DNA from: Schlesneria sp.
GTDB taxonomy: Bacteria; Planctomycetota; Planctomycetia; Planctomycetales; Planctomycetaceae
NCBI GenBank assembly: GCA_028291515.1
Contig: JAQGHU010000040.1
Coordinates: forward strand, 83,892 to 147,891
Length of the DNA: 64,000 nt
Reading direction: 5' to 3'
Positions 17,958 through 26,880 of this stretch are shown here, in pieces. Numbering within the stretch: the first letter of the stretch is position 1; every line of letters starts with the position of its first letter. The notes beneath the pieces were generated by a model. That model saw nothing but the letters and a program-made list of their open reading frames with translations, made no database searches and was not told where the DNA came from. Position numbers and translations under genes: made by a program.

Positions 17958-18899
17958 GTGCCAAGTCAAGTTCGACGGAGTTCATCTCGACGGGGGTTTA
18001 CATTAATCGAGTTGCTGGTGGTCATCGCCATCATCGCGGTGCTGATCGCACTGCTCCTGCCCGCTGTGCAGCAAGCCCGCGAAGCCGCACGACGGACACA
18101 GTGTAAAAACCAACTGAAGCAGTTGGGACTGGCTTTGCACAACTATCATGACACGACTGTCAATTCGATGCCGCCAGGTTACATCAACAACATCGCCGTG
18201 CCAGCCACTTATCTCTTCTGGGGCTGGAACGTGATGTTGCTGCCACAAATGGATCAGGCTCCGCTCTACAGCTCGCTCTCTTCGGGAACCCTCAATTTCA
18301 ACAACGGGCTCGGGTATTTGACGGGCGCAACAGCACCTGCTTCGACGATTCAGAGCAACTTGTCTGCTTTGCGATGCCCTTCTGATCCGGGACAGCCAGC
18401 CACTACAATCTCGGCGATCCAAGGAACGCCAGTTAGTGGGGGAACGGCTCAGTTTGGTCGGACCAGTTATCTGGCTGTTGTCGGGGCGACGGCGATCGCG
18501 AGCGCTCCAATCGATACCGCGACCTACGGTGGAGTTTTTGGAGCCAATAGCCGTAGAGGGTTGCGGGATATGACCGACGGCAGCAGCAATTCGATTTTGG
18601 TGGGAGAACGGTTTACTCCCACAACCCCAGGCTTGGGTGATGGTATCTGGGCGGGCGTCACTCATAATGGCACAAATACAGGCCAGGCTAATGCTTTGGG
18701 CGACACGTCCATTCGAATTAATAATGGAATGACGGCCGGGGTTCGCCCCCAAACAACGGGGTTCGGCAGCTTGCACGTTGGTGGTTGTCATTTCCTAATG
18801 GGTGACGGCGCAGTCCGGTTTATCAGCGAAAACGTCGATCTCTTGACCTACCAGCGCCTGTCCACGGTTGCTGATGGTAATGTCATCGGCGAATTCTAA
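17958..18899 (+). CDS. DUF1559 protein with type IV pilin-like N-terminal methylation signal
   Basis: 313 aa from a GTG start (AAGGGG 11 bases upstream); the frame is open 22 codons further to a TTG. The N-terminus is a class III prepilin signal: RRGFTLIELLVVIAIIAVLIALLLP, with cleavage expected after the Gly and the Glu at +5. It is followed by the planctomycete DUF1559 pattern PAVQQAREAARRTQCKNQLKQ, LGLALHNYHD, ALRCPSDPG, and near the C-terminus DGSSNSILVGER and HVGGCHFLMGDGAVRFISENVD. Planctomycete genomes carry many copies of this family; they are thought to be pseudopilin or surface proteins of unknown role. Stand-alone gene with its own terminator. Confidence 0.95.
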   Translation: MPSQVRRSSSRRGFTLIELLVVIAIIAVLIALLLPAVQQAREAARRTQCKNQLKQLGLALHNYHDTTVNSMPPGYINNIAVPATYLFWGWNVMLLPQMDQAPLYSSLSSGTLNFNNGLGYLTGATAPASTIQSNLSALRCPSDPGQPATTISAIQGTPVSGGTAQFGRTSYLAVVGATAIASAPIDTATYGGVFGANSRRGLRDMTDGSSNSILVGERFTPTTPGLGDGIWAGVTHNGTNTGQANALGDTSIRINNGMTAGVRPQTTGFGSLHVGGCHFLMGDGAVRFISENVDLLTYQRLSTVADGNVIGEF

Positions 18900-18934
18900 G
18901 GGCTAATCTGAGATTCGCCCCTCGAGGTAAGACC

Positions 18935-18965
18935 GCCGGGTGCTTGAAACGGCATCCGGCGTTGT
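18935..18965. terminator. Hairpin between DUF1559 gene and pbpC
   Basis: 9-bp stem (18935-18943 with 18952-18960, one G-U pair), 8-base loop, followed by GTTGTTTA. It is located between convergent genes; the T tract is weak. Confidence 0.6.
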
Positions 18966-21065
18966 TTACTTCACGATGAATTGCACGGATGCCGACTGGC
19001 CGGAAATGCTCACCGCACGCAATTCATGTGAGCCGCGGGAAACAATCAGGCGGGACGCGTCGTCTTCCGTCAGCACTTGCCCGTTGTGAAACCAGGTGAT
19101 CGCTTCGCGACAGCTGACAGTGGGGTGAACTATAGTCGTTCCGTTCAAGGTAAGGAATGCAGCGTCATTGCGCGGGGAAAGAATCGCAATCCGCCCTTCG
19201 GCTTCAACAGGTCGCGGCAGAGGGTTTTGTACTTCCCATTTCTCGTAGGTTGCTCCCGTCATAACAGCGGACAGCGATTTCAATTGAAACAGTCGGCTCA
19301 GGATTGGCTCAGCGGTCTCACGACCGACAAATTCGAGATGTCCGCCCCCATGGAAATTGCCGACCCAAACACCGATTGCGTACCGGCCATTGTGCCCGAT
19401 TGCCCAGGCATCGCGGCGTCCAGAACTGGTACCCGTTTTCCACGCGAACCACGTCGGCGAATTCTCGGACGTTACTCCCCATCCATTCGGGCAACGATGC
19501 TGAGACGATAAGATCGAGGTGATTGCGCGGCAGACATTGGCACTCAGAACCCGCCTTGGAGATGGTCGAGGGTGCTCATAGTTAATGACCAGGATCGGCT
19601 CTTGATGCAATCCTTCGCACGCAATCGTGGCATATGCATTTGTCAGTTCCAGCAAGTTGACTTCCAACCCACCAGTGGCGACAGCCAAACCTCCCCGTGA
19701 CTCCGAATCGGCCGGTAGTTCGAGGCCCAGCGAATTCAGCACGCCCAGGCAGCGGGGTAAGCCCAAACCCTCTGTGATCGTGATTGCAGGTACGTTCAGC
19801 GATTGCCGCAATGCTTCTGTTGCGGATACAGAACCGCGGTAGGTACGATCAAAGTTTTCGGGGGACCAGCCGGCACGTTCAATGGCCACATCGTCGACGA
19901 GGGAGTCCGGTGATAGTCGTCGAGCCTCAAATGCCGCCGCATACAGCAACGGCTTCAGTGTCGACCCTGGACTGCGACGTGCTGTGGCCCCGTTCACCTG
20001 ACCGTCGATCGGGTCTTGATCATTCGCTGACCCGACCAACGAAACAATTTCACGTGTCGCGACATCGACGACGACGACAGCGAGATCCGCGCCCTCTGGC
20101 AACTGCGCGACATTGCTTCTGGCTGTCGCTTCGACTTCCCGCTGCAAATCGACCTCTATGGCAGTGCGTCCACCTGCCGGCCACTGAGCGAGAGCCATCC
20201 AAGCGGCGTGGGTTGCGACTGCTGGTTTCAAGTCGCGCGACTGAACGGCAATTGGTTCGCGAATCGCGTCATCGTGCTGAGACTGCGTGATGTTCCCCAG
20301 TTCCAGCATGCGATTCAATACAGCATTGCGACGGATCTTTGCAGCATCGGGATGACGATCCGGTGCAAAGCGGTTCGGGGACTGCGGCAATCCAGCCAGC
20401 AGCGCCGCCTCGGCCAAAGACAGTTCCGATGCGCTCTTGCCAAAGTATGCTTGCGAGGCCGCCTCGACTCCACGCAGGTTACCGCCACAAGGAATCAGGT
20501 TCAGGTATCTTGCCAGAATTTCGGGCTTCGATCGTTGCTGCTCCAACTGCAAAGCGCGGAATGCCTCGATCAGTTTCGCGCGACAGGTTCGTGGGCGTTC
20601 GTCGATCATCTTGCAAAGCTGCATCGTAATCGTGCTGGCCCCCGACACCTTCCGTCGGGCATGCAAATTCTGACCAGTGGCGCGAATCACGGCGCAGAAA
20701 TCCACGCCCCAATGGGACTCAAACCGCTCATCCTCGATGGCCACAATCGCCTTCGATAGCCACGGCGACATTGCCGCCAATGGTACGCGTCGCTGGCGTT
20801 GGCCAGCAGGCCCTACGAGTTCGATCAATACTCGTCCAGAACGGTCGGTCACGAGGACGCTGTCGAGTTTTGAATCGAGTTTTTCCCATGGAAAAGGGAA
20901 AACGTGCCAACAGATGATGAACGCGAAGGCAGGGATTGCGCCGGACAGAGCGCAAAGGATTGTCAGCACTCGCCAGCGAAGACGAACCTGCGCACATAGC
21001 CCCAGAAGGCCGCGGTAAACGCGGCTTGATTTGAACGCGCTGGTGCGTCGAGAACGATCCATCAT
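18966..21065 (-). CDS. pbpC: Penicillin-binding protein 1C (bifunctional glycosyltransferase/transpeptidase)
   Basis: 699 aa. One N-terminal membrane anchor (about 34-54). Glycosyltransferase 51 domain (about 70-270) with catalytic Glu111 in EDERFESHWG and GASTITMQL (142-150). Transpeptidase domain (about 300-560) with SxxK at Ser368-Lys371 (SPGSTLKP), SxN at 422-424 (SLN) and KTGTS at 543-547. A C-terminal BiPBP_C-like beta domain (about 610-699) is the mark of PBP1C. It polymerises and cross-links peptidoglycan in the periplasm. PBP1C is often followed by or paired with an alpha-2-macroglobulin-like gene (YfhM); none is adjacent here. All catalytic residues are present. Confidence 0.95.
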   Translation of the reverse strand: MMDRSRRTSAFKSSRVYRGLLGLCAQVRLRWRVLTILCALSGAIPAFAFIICWHVFPFPWEKLDSKLDSVLVTDRSGRVLIELVGPAGQRQRRVPLAAMSPWLSKAIVAIEDERFESHWGVDFCAVIRATGQNLHARRKVSGASTITMQLCKMIDERPRTCRAKLIEAFRALQLEQQRSKPEILARYLNLIPCGGNLRGVEAASQAYFGKSASELSLAEAALLAGLPQSPNRFAPDRHPDAAKIRRNAVLNRMLELGNITQSQHDDAIREPIAVQSRDLKPAVATHAAWMALAQWPAGGRTAIEVDLQREVEATARSNVAQLPEGADLAVVVVDVATREIVSLVGSANDQDPIDGQVNGATARRSPGSTLKPLLYAAAFEARRLSPDSLVDDVAIERAGWSPENFDRTYRGSVSATEALRQSLNVPAITITEGLGLPRCLGVLNSLGLELPADSESRGGLAVATGGLEVNLLELTNAYATIACEGLHQEPILVINYEHPRPSPRRVLSANVCRAITSILSSQHRCPNGWGVTSENSPTWFAWKTGTSSGRRDAWAIGHNGRYAIGVWVGNFHGGGHLEFVGRETAEPILSRLFQLKSLSAVMTGATYEKWEVQNPLPRPVEAEGRIAILSPRNDAAFLTLNGTTIVHPTVSCREAITWFHNGQVLTEDDASRLIVSRGSHELRAVSISGQSASVQFIVK

Positions 21066-21184
21066 TCGTCGACCAGGAATTAGTGAACAACGCTCCGCGT
21101 TGCCGGCATCACTGCCAAATCTCTAACTCAAGCAATCCAAAGGGCGGTGGCCCGCCCCGACGATTAGTACGAAATACCAACCTG

Positions 21185-21370
21185 TTACTTAACGAGTGCG
21201 TTCTCGTGATCCAAACGCTTCTGCATGACATCGGCCTGAGCGCGGAAGTGCTTGGCATGCCACAGAAACGTGTTCTGCTTTGGCTTGCTGCCAGCGAGGC
21301 CAGCGAGGCGCTCGTACTTCTTCGACAACTCCAGTTTGACCTGAATTTTCTTTTCAACAGACTTCGACAT
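21185..21370 (-). CDS. Small basic protein, 61 aa, unknown function
   Basis: Lys/Glu/Gln-rich, predicted mostly helical: KSVEKKIQVKLELSKKYERL then AGSKPKQNTFLWHAKHFRAQ. No signal peptide or membrane segment. The composition is strongly protein-like and I have the impression of similar small proteins in other planctomycetes, which I cannot verify here. A weak GGA precedes the ATG at 21370. Located downstream of the HtrA promoter region on the opposite strand. Confidence 0.5.
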   Translation of the reverse strand: MSKSVEKKIQVKLELSKKYERLAGLAGSKPKQNTFLWHAKHFRAQADVMQKRLDHENALVK

Positions 21371-21974
21371 GTTTCCAACTCAAAATCGAACGAGCGGTCT
21401 GCCCATTTAGCAGCGAATTCCGCCGGTTCCAGTAAATCTTCTTCCCGATCCCACGCTGGGCGGAAGGCGAGATTGTAACGAAAGTCGCTGACTGCAACAT
21501 CCCACGCCGTTGAATTCCGAAATCTTCAGAGCACCAATGGTTGATGTGCTTCCCTGATTGCTTGGTGTCGACTGTCGTAAACGTGATATAAGTGTAAACT
21601 GTATAATAGGTTGAGACTTGTTCTGCATGCTTTGCAAGTAGCGGATCCGTGAATGGAGCTGACACATTGAGGCCCTGATAATTCGCGCCACACTTAAGCT
21701 GCTCGATCATGCACCGCGGCCGATTTGCTGCTGGAATTCCTGTGATGTTTTGAAAACAGAATGGCAGCGAGACCCGATAAATATGCCCCAAAGTGAAATG
21801 TCACTTGAGTTTCATGCGTATCCTGGACGTTGTGATTGGAATTGTTTGGGAAAGTATCGCGAGTGCGCATTGTTCTGCCGAGTTGAAATCTGAATGGGTA
21901 TACTCCACCAGCCGGCAGCCTCGGTCCGGCTGTGAAGCTTTGATTTTCGTCCCGCCTTCAGAGAGGCACTTCCC
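21371..21974. other. Intergenic region upstream of htrA
   Basis: 600 bases between divergent genes. It is more A/T-rich than its surroundings around 21580-21620, with a perfect TATAAT at 21602-21607 (plus strand) but no good -35 element at the right distance. ORFs here look like shadows. No hairpin of note. Confidence 0.4.
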
Positions 21975-23468
21975 ATGCGCCAAATGTCGACTCTCGTCCT
22001 GTGTGGCGGAACGCTCGTTGCCGGGCTCGTTCTGGGAGCAGGATTTGGCTCGTCGACTTTCCCTCGCACTGTCCAAGCCGATCCGTTGGATTCAGCCACC
22101 ACTGAACGGCTCTATCGAGAGCTTAGCCAGGATACGTCGGCGTTTCAGGAAGGGAGCAATCTGCTGGCGAAGATTACCGCCGTATGCACTCCCGCTGTCG
22201 TCCATATTCAGAGCGAACGCAAGGTTCCAGGTCGAGGACGTGAAGAAGAGACCGGTTCCGGCGTGATCATGAACAGCGCCAAGCTGTCGGGTTTTTTCGT
22301 GGTGACGAACGCTCACGTTGTCGACAAGACACCGATGGAATCGATCTCCATTCACCTGCACGACGGACGGCAACTCCAGCCTGAACGCGTCTGGGCCGAT
22401 CCCCAAACTGACGTGGCAATCTTGAGGGTGAGCGCCCCCAATCTGACGGCCGCGAAGTGGGGTGACAGCATGCGGCTGGATATTGGCCACATGGTCCTGG
22501 CAATGGGCAGTCCATTCGGCCTCAGCCGCTCGGTCACGTTCGGCATCATCAGTGCCAAAGGGCGACGACAACTGAAACTGGGGCAGTCGGAAGTGCTGAA
22601 CCAGGACTTTCTACAGACGGACGCAGCGATTAATCCCGGTAACAGCGGTGGGCCGCTGATCGATATGCAGGGTCGCGTCGTGGGGATCAATACTGCGATC
22701 GCATCATCGAGTGGTGGCAATGAAGGGATCGGCTTCAGTATCCCCAGCCATCTCGTTCAACGCGTTATGGAGCAACTCCTTGAACATGGCGTGGTCACCC
22801 GGGCGTGGATCGGCGTCAAACTCGACGACAAATTCGATTCCAAAGCGGCTACCAAGCTAAAGCTCGATCGCCTGAGCGGAACCCGTGTCAGCGAAGTGTT
22901 TCCGAATTCGCCTGCCGCACGCTCCGGATTGCAGTTTGACGATGTGATTCTGAATTTCGATACCACGGATGTTCAGGATCATGACCATCTCATCAATCTG
23001 GTCAGCCTGTCTCCGATTGGCAAACGCATTCAGATGGTCGTCTGGCGCGGTGGCAAGAAGATCAACCTGTTTATCGTACTGGCTGACAGGAGCGAGCTTC
23101 CGGCGAATAGCGAAGCACCCAAATCAGAGTTGGGTGTCCCCGTTCGCACGATGGGCTTAACGGTCCATCCACTTGATGAAGATCTGGCAGATCAACTGGG
23201 CCACTCCCGAGCCGCACGCGGCCTGTTGATCATGAGCGTCGATCGGAACGGACCACTCAGTCAACGCCTTCAGCCGTACGATATTATCGAAGCGATTGGT
23301 CGAACCCCGGTTTCCAATCTCGATGAGCTGACCGAGGCACTGAATGCCAATGCCGATCGCGATTCAGTCGTCCTGCGCATCCATCGCGGAGACAGCGCAG
23401 AATCGGGTTTGGAGGAACAACTGATTGTCTGGAAACGAGCCCAACAGGCCGAGTCGAGTGACAGATAG
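21975..23468 (+). CDS. HtrA/DegP-family periplasmic serine protease with two PDZ domains
   Basis: 497 aa. Signal peptide or anchor at 1-36, trypsin-like domain (about 60-255) with catalytic His114 (TNAHVV), Asp146 (QTDVAIL) and Ser224 (NPGNSGGPL), then two PDZ domains (about 262-355 and 385-490; TRVSEVFPNSPAARSGLQFD and GLLIMSVDRNGPLSQRLQP). This layout is DegP/DegQ/MucD: protein quality control in the periplasm. AGAGG sits about 10 bases upstream of the ATG. Followed after 80 bases by the PfkB kinase on the same strand, likely only by chance. Paralogs are usually several in planctomycetes, so I give no gene symbol. Confidence 0.95.
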   Translation: MRQMSTLVLCGGTLVAGLVLGAGFGSSTFPRTVQADPLDSATTERLYRELSQDTSAFQEGSNLLAKITAVCTPAVVHIQSERKVPGRGREEETGSGVIMNSAKLSGFFVVTNAHVVDKTPMESISIHLHDGRQLQPERVWADPQTDVAILRVSAPNLTAAKWGDSMRLDIGHMVLAMGSPFGLSRSVTFGIISAKGRRQLKLGQSEVLNQDFLQTDAAINPGNSGGPLIDMQGRVVGINTAIASSSGGNEGIGFSIPSHLVQRVMEQLLEHGVVTRAWIGVKLDDKFDSKAATKLKLDRLSGTRVSEVFPNSPAARSGLQFDDVILNFDTTDVQDHDHLINLVSLSPIGKRIQMVVWRGGKKINLFIVLADRSELPANSEAPKSELGVPVRTMGLTVHPLDEDLADQLGHSRAARGLLIMSVDRNGPLSQRLQPYDIIEAIGRTPVSNLDELTEALNANADRDSVVLRIHRGDSAESGLEEQLIVWKRAQQAESSDR

Positions 23469-23549
23469 CGGCAAACCGTTATTGTAGGGCGTCTCGGGCA
23501 GGCTGGTCCTGCGAAACGTTGTCACTTGTCCCCTCGGATCTCTTGTCTC

Positions 23550-24587
23550 ATGCAGCTCGATCGCTTGCAGGCCTTGCTGGGCCAGTTCCCTACCCGGCGC
23601 ATTGCTGTGCTGGGTGATTTCTTCCTGGATAAGTATCTGGAAATTGACCCCGCTTTGGCTGAGCCAAGCCTGGAAACAGGCCGCGTGGCTCATCAGGTGA
23701 TCGGTATCCGACGCAGCCCGGGAGCGGCCGGCACGGTGGTGAATAACCTCGCGGCGCTCGGGGCGGGTCAATTACAGGCAATCGGAGCTATCGGAGACGA
23801 CGGCGAAGGGTACGATCTCTGTCAGGGTTTGGAACGACTGAAGTGTTCAACCAATGGTTTGCTTCGTTGTTCGGACATGATGACCCCCACGTATCTCAAG
23901 CCGTGCGATACGGGGGTACATGGTTTAGAAGGCGAACATTCTCGCTATGACACGAAGAATCGACGACCGACTTCAGAGACGATCGTGGCTGGAATCATCA
24001 CGAATCTGGAGCGGATATTCCCTGAAATAGACGCGCTAATCGTGATGGATCAAGTCGATCAGGCGGATTGCGGCGTCGTCACTGCAGCAGTTCGAGATCG
24101 TCTGGCGCAATTCGCCAGGCAGTATCCGCATGTCTTGATTTGGGCCGATAGCCGGCGCTTCATCCGGCAGTTCCGGAATGTCACGATCAAAGCGAATCAG
24201 TTTGAAGCCGTGCATAAGCTGAATCCCGCCGTGGGAGAAGAGGTATCACTCGAAGAACTGCATCGGCTCGTTCCCAAGTTGCGGGCAGAAATGGGAGCGA
24301 CCGTATTCGTGACTTGTGCCGATCGAGGGATCCTGACCAGCGACCCGGAAATCACATTGGTGCCCGGAGTCCGAGTGAAAGGTCCCATCGACCCGACTGG
24401 TGCTGGGGACAGCGCCACGGCAGGTGCAGTACTTTCTCTGACGAGCGGTGCCACACCCGCGGAGGCCGCATTGGTTGCGAACCTGGTGGCATCGACTACG
24501 GTCCAACAATTGGGGACGACCGGCACCGCGTCGCCTGCACAAGTCTGCGAAGCGTTGGCTGAGTGGACACGGCAGCAGGCGAATTGA
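23550..24587 (+). CDS. PfkB-family carbohydrate kinase (RfaE/HldE N-domain-like)
   Basis: 345 aa ribokinase-fold sugar kinase. Marks: LGDFFLDKY (21-29), RRSPGAAGTVVNNLAALGA (54-72, the sugar-binding GG/GA..N.A motif), and the ATP/catalytic motif DPTGAGDSATAG with Asp287 as general base. It resembles the heptose-7-phosphate kinase half of HldE more than ribokinase, but the cytidylyltransferase half is absent and no heptose genes are near. The substrate is therefore open. Start taken at the first ATG; an in-frame TTG lies 8 codons up. Its stop precedes the ATG of the next gene by two bases, so they are translationally linked. Confidence 0.85.
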   Translation: MQLDRLQALLGQFPTRRIAVLGDFFLDKYLEIDPALAEPSLETGRVAHQVIGIRRSPGAAGTVVNNLAALGAGQLQAIGAIGDDGEGYDLCQGLERLKCSTNGLLRCSDMMTPTYLKPCDTGVHGLEGEHSRYDTKNRRPTSETIVAGIITNLERIFPEIDALIVMDQVDQADCGVVTAAVRDRLAQFARQYPHVLIWADSRRFIRQFRNVTIKANQFEAVHKLNPAVGEEVSLEELHRLVPKLRAEMGATVFVTCADRGILTSDPEITLVPGVRVKGPIDPTGAGDSATAGAVLSLTSGATPAEAALVANLVASTTVQQLGTTGTASPAQVCEALAEWTRQQAN

Positions 24588-24589
24588 AC

Positions 24590-25786
24590 ATGGACTTCGT
24601 TCGTTTTGATTCCGATCCCATTGTGCTGCGTTTGAATCGTGATCTGGCTCGTACGATTAAACGAGGACACCCCTGGGTATTCGCGGATGCACTACGCGAT
24701 CTGCCTCGTACCGTCGCGGGGTCGTCCGCAGTGCTGCTCGACAATCGCAAAGGCCAACCGATTGCAGTCGGTTTCTACGATCCTGCGTCACCGCTGGCAT
24801 TTCGAGTTTGTGATACAGACGGACGGGTGAAACTCGATCAGCGATGGGCTCAGGGCCGCCTGCACGATACGTTAAGTCTGCGCCGATCTTTGTTTGATTC
24901 AACAACGACAGGGTTCCGACTGGCGAATGGCGAAGGGGACGCTGTACCAGGCCTGGTGATTGACATCTATGGCGAGACGGCTGTTGTGAAGCTCGACGGG
25001 GCCGGGCCCTGCGGCTTCTGGCAAACTGACGGGATTGCTGACTGGTTATCACGCGAAGCCGCTATCGGTTGCGTCTACGAACGGCGCAAAGAGCGAGGCC
25101 GTGAGGGGCGGCCACTTATTGGGACCGAGCCTTCGGATCCCGTGACCTTTCTAGAAAACGGACTGCGATTTACTTCGGACATTGTTCGCGGACAGAAGAC
25201 CGGATTCTTCCTGGACCAGCGAGACAACAGGCATACGATCCGCCGGTTGGCTCAAGGTCGAAGTCTCCTGAACTTGTTTGCTTACACTGGCGGATTCTCC
25301 GTCGCCGCAGGTGTCGGCGGTGCATCACACGTCACGACGGTGGATTTGGCCCAGCCTGCGATCGACGCCGCGCGACAGCATTGGCGACTCAACGAGCTCG
25401 ATGATGCGACGCACGATGCGATCGCGGTTGACGCCTTCGAATATCTCGACGAAGCAACTGCGAAACGCCGACGATGGGATATCGTCGTCGTCGATCCCCC
25501 GTCGTTCGCTCCCAACCAGGACTCTGTGACGAAAGCGAAGGCCGCGTATCAAACGTTGATTGCTGGGGGAGCTCGATCTACGGCATCCGGCGGTCTGCTG
25601 GCTGCGGCATCGTGTTCGAGTCACATCGACTTGTCCACGTTCCTCGCGATTTGCGAAGAGGGGATCTCTGAGGCTCGACGACGCGGCACTGTGTTGGCAA
25701 TTCAAGGACAGCCGGCCGACCATCCCAGCCCGCTGGCTCTGCCAGAATTCCGCTACTTGAAGTTCGTGTTGATCCGAATCGACTGA
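24590..25786 (+). CDS. Class I rRNA large-subunit methyltransferase (RlmI/RlmK-type, PUA + SAM domains)
   Basis: 398 aa. N-terminal PUA-like domain (about 5-85; RTIKRGHPWVFADAL), a middle domain, and a Rossmann SAM-dependent methyltransferase domain (about 190-398). The signature KTGFFLDQRDNR is present, then LLNLFAYTGGFSVAAGVGG (motif I), and VVVDPPSFAP (motif IV). This family makes m5C in 23S rRNA (E. coli RlmI, C1962). ATG is chosen; a GTG 9 codons upstream, inside the kinase gene, is the alternative. Ends 35 bases before a convergent gene. Confidence 0.9.
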   Translation: MDFVRFDSDPIVLRLNRDLARTIKRGHPWVFADALRDLPRTVAGSSAVLLDNRKGQPIAVGFYDPASPLAFRVCDTDGRVKLDQRWAQGRLHDTLSLRRSLFDSTTTGFRLANGEGDAVPGLVIDIYGETAVVKLDGAGPCGFWQTDGIADWLSREAAIGCVYERRKERGREGRPLIGTEPSDPVTFLENGLRFTSDIVRGQKTGFFLDQRDNRHTIRRLAQGRSLLNLFAYTGGFSVAAGVGGASHVTTVDLAQPAIDAARQHWRLNELDDATHDAIAVDAFEYLDEATAKRRRWDIVVVDPPSFAPNQDSVTKAKAAYQTLIAGGARSTASGGLLAAASCSSHIDLSTFLAICEEGISEARRRGTVLAIQGQPADHPSPLALPEFRYLKFVLIRID

Positions 25787-25794
25787 ATATCAAC

Positions 25795-25814
25795 TGGCAA
25801 TCAGCAGATTGCCA
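25795..25814. terminator. Perfect short hairpin between convergent genes
   Basis: 8-bp perfect stem (25795-25802 with 25807-25814) and AGCA loop, right after the methyltransferase stop and before the stop of the opposite gene. No T tract on either side, so termination is only inferred from position. Confidence 0.45.
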
Positions 25815-25821
25815 ATGACAA

Positions 25822-26649
25822 CTATGGCACCATCAGTTCGCTGGTTCCATTCGGGCCGCCCTTGCCGGTTTCGCGGGCCTTCATTTCGATCGTCACTTCG
25901 GTCGTTGGTTTGAAGGCATCTCGTGGTTCTTGTGGATCTTTTATCTCACGAGTAATCTTGGCGCTCCATCGGGCGACACCAAACGGCACCTCCGGGCTCT
26001 TCCAGATCGTCGATTCCATGATCGTGCGACTCTGCGGACGTTCTGTGGTGACTTGTCCCTGCCATTGTGATGCGGTCTTCACTTCGGCCAATCCAACTTC
26101 AGGATCAACAGAGGCTTCCACTTCGCGCAGCTCTCTGAAATAGCCCACCAGGATTCCCAATGGGTACAACTGCAATGCGGGTTCCGTGAGCACTTTAGGG
26201 TCGGTTTTGCCAACCTTTCGATAGCCTTTCACCAGAGGTAAGAAACTGATGGGAACCCCTTCGCTGTCAACGTTGTCGGTAATGACCGCTGAATCCGGAA
26301 TCAGAACCTTATAGATTGTCGTGCCGGTTAGACCGGTATCGATCTTGCCGTCGATTTCTCGACCCCGCTCGATCTTGATTTCGATCCAGCGGCACTCAGT
26401 CGTCTCGCCTCGATACTCGGCCGATTCGGCTCCGACCGACTTAATCCAGACATGCTCGATCCAAGGGGTGATTTCGAGATTCCCGGCGGCCCCGTCGGGA
26501 CGGATTTCGGATTGGGCGTAGGTTCCTTCGAACCGGACCCATGTTCCGTCTTCGGGTAACTGGCAAACCACACCTTGAGCGCACGCGACTTGTCCAATCA
26601 CGCCAATGTGAGCGACCAGGCAAATCAGTGCTGCAACGAAAACCTTCAT
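25822..26649 (-). CDS. Secreted hypothetical protein, 275 aa
   Basis: N-terminal signal peptide (MKVFVAALICLVAHIGVIGQ, cleavage near ACAQG), then a soluble domain with alternating strands: TWVRFEGTYAQSEIRPDG, EITPWIEHVWIKSVG, TECRWIEIKIERG and KVLIPDSAVITDN, ending in TTEVTIEMKARETGKGGPNG. No catalytic pattern recognised. The start chosen is the ATG giving the signal peptide; the frame stays open 85 codons further but reads as arginine/serine-rich shadow overlapping the cobA-hemD start. Probably periplasmic or cell-surface. Divergent from the cobA-hemD gene. Confidence 0.75.
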   Translation of the reverse strand: MKVFVAALICLVAHIGVIGQVACAQGVVCQLPEDGTWVRFEGTYAQSEIRPDGAAGNLEITPWIEHVWIKSVGAESAEYRGETTECRWIEIKIERGREIDGKIDTGLTGTTIYKVLIPDSAVITDNVDSEGVPISFLPLVKGYRKVGKTDPKVLTEPALQLYPLGILVGYFRELREVEASVDPEVGLAEVKTASQWQGQVTTERPQSRTIMESTIWKSPEVPFGVARWSAKITREIKDPQEPRDAFKPTTEVTIEMKARETGKGGPNGTSELMVP

Positions 26650-26880
26650 CGGAATATACCCTTCCAGACCAGAAACTGTCCGAATGTCCAAGTCTGGCAG
26701 ACGTTGGCACCCCTGACAAGATCGAATCGCCGCCGAAATCACAATCGTGGCAAGGGGTTTCGGGGTTGTTTCATCCCTTCCGTGTTTCTCGACGACAGCA
26801 GGGTGGCTACGATGGAACTCCGTTTCCAACGATCGTGCCTTGGCGGCCCTCTGTCCCACTCTATCCAGCCTCGCCGACCT

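Noticed and set aside
21354..21791. 145-codon minus-strand ORF upstream of htrA
   Set aside because: No ribosome-binding site, no domain, mixed Cys/Ile/Thr composition; overlaps the better-supported small basic protein.
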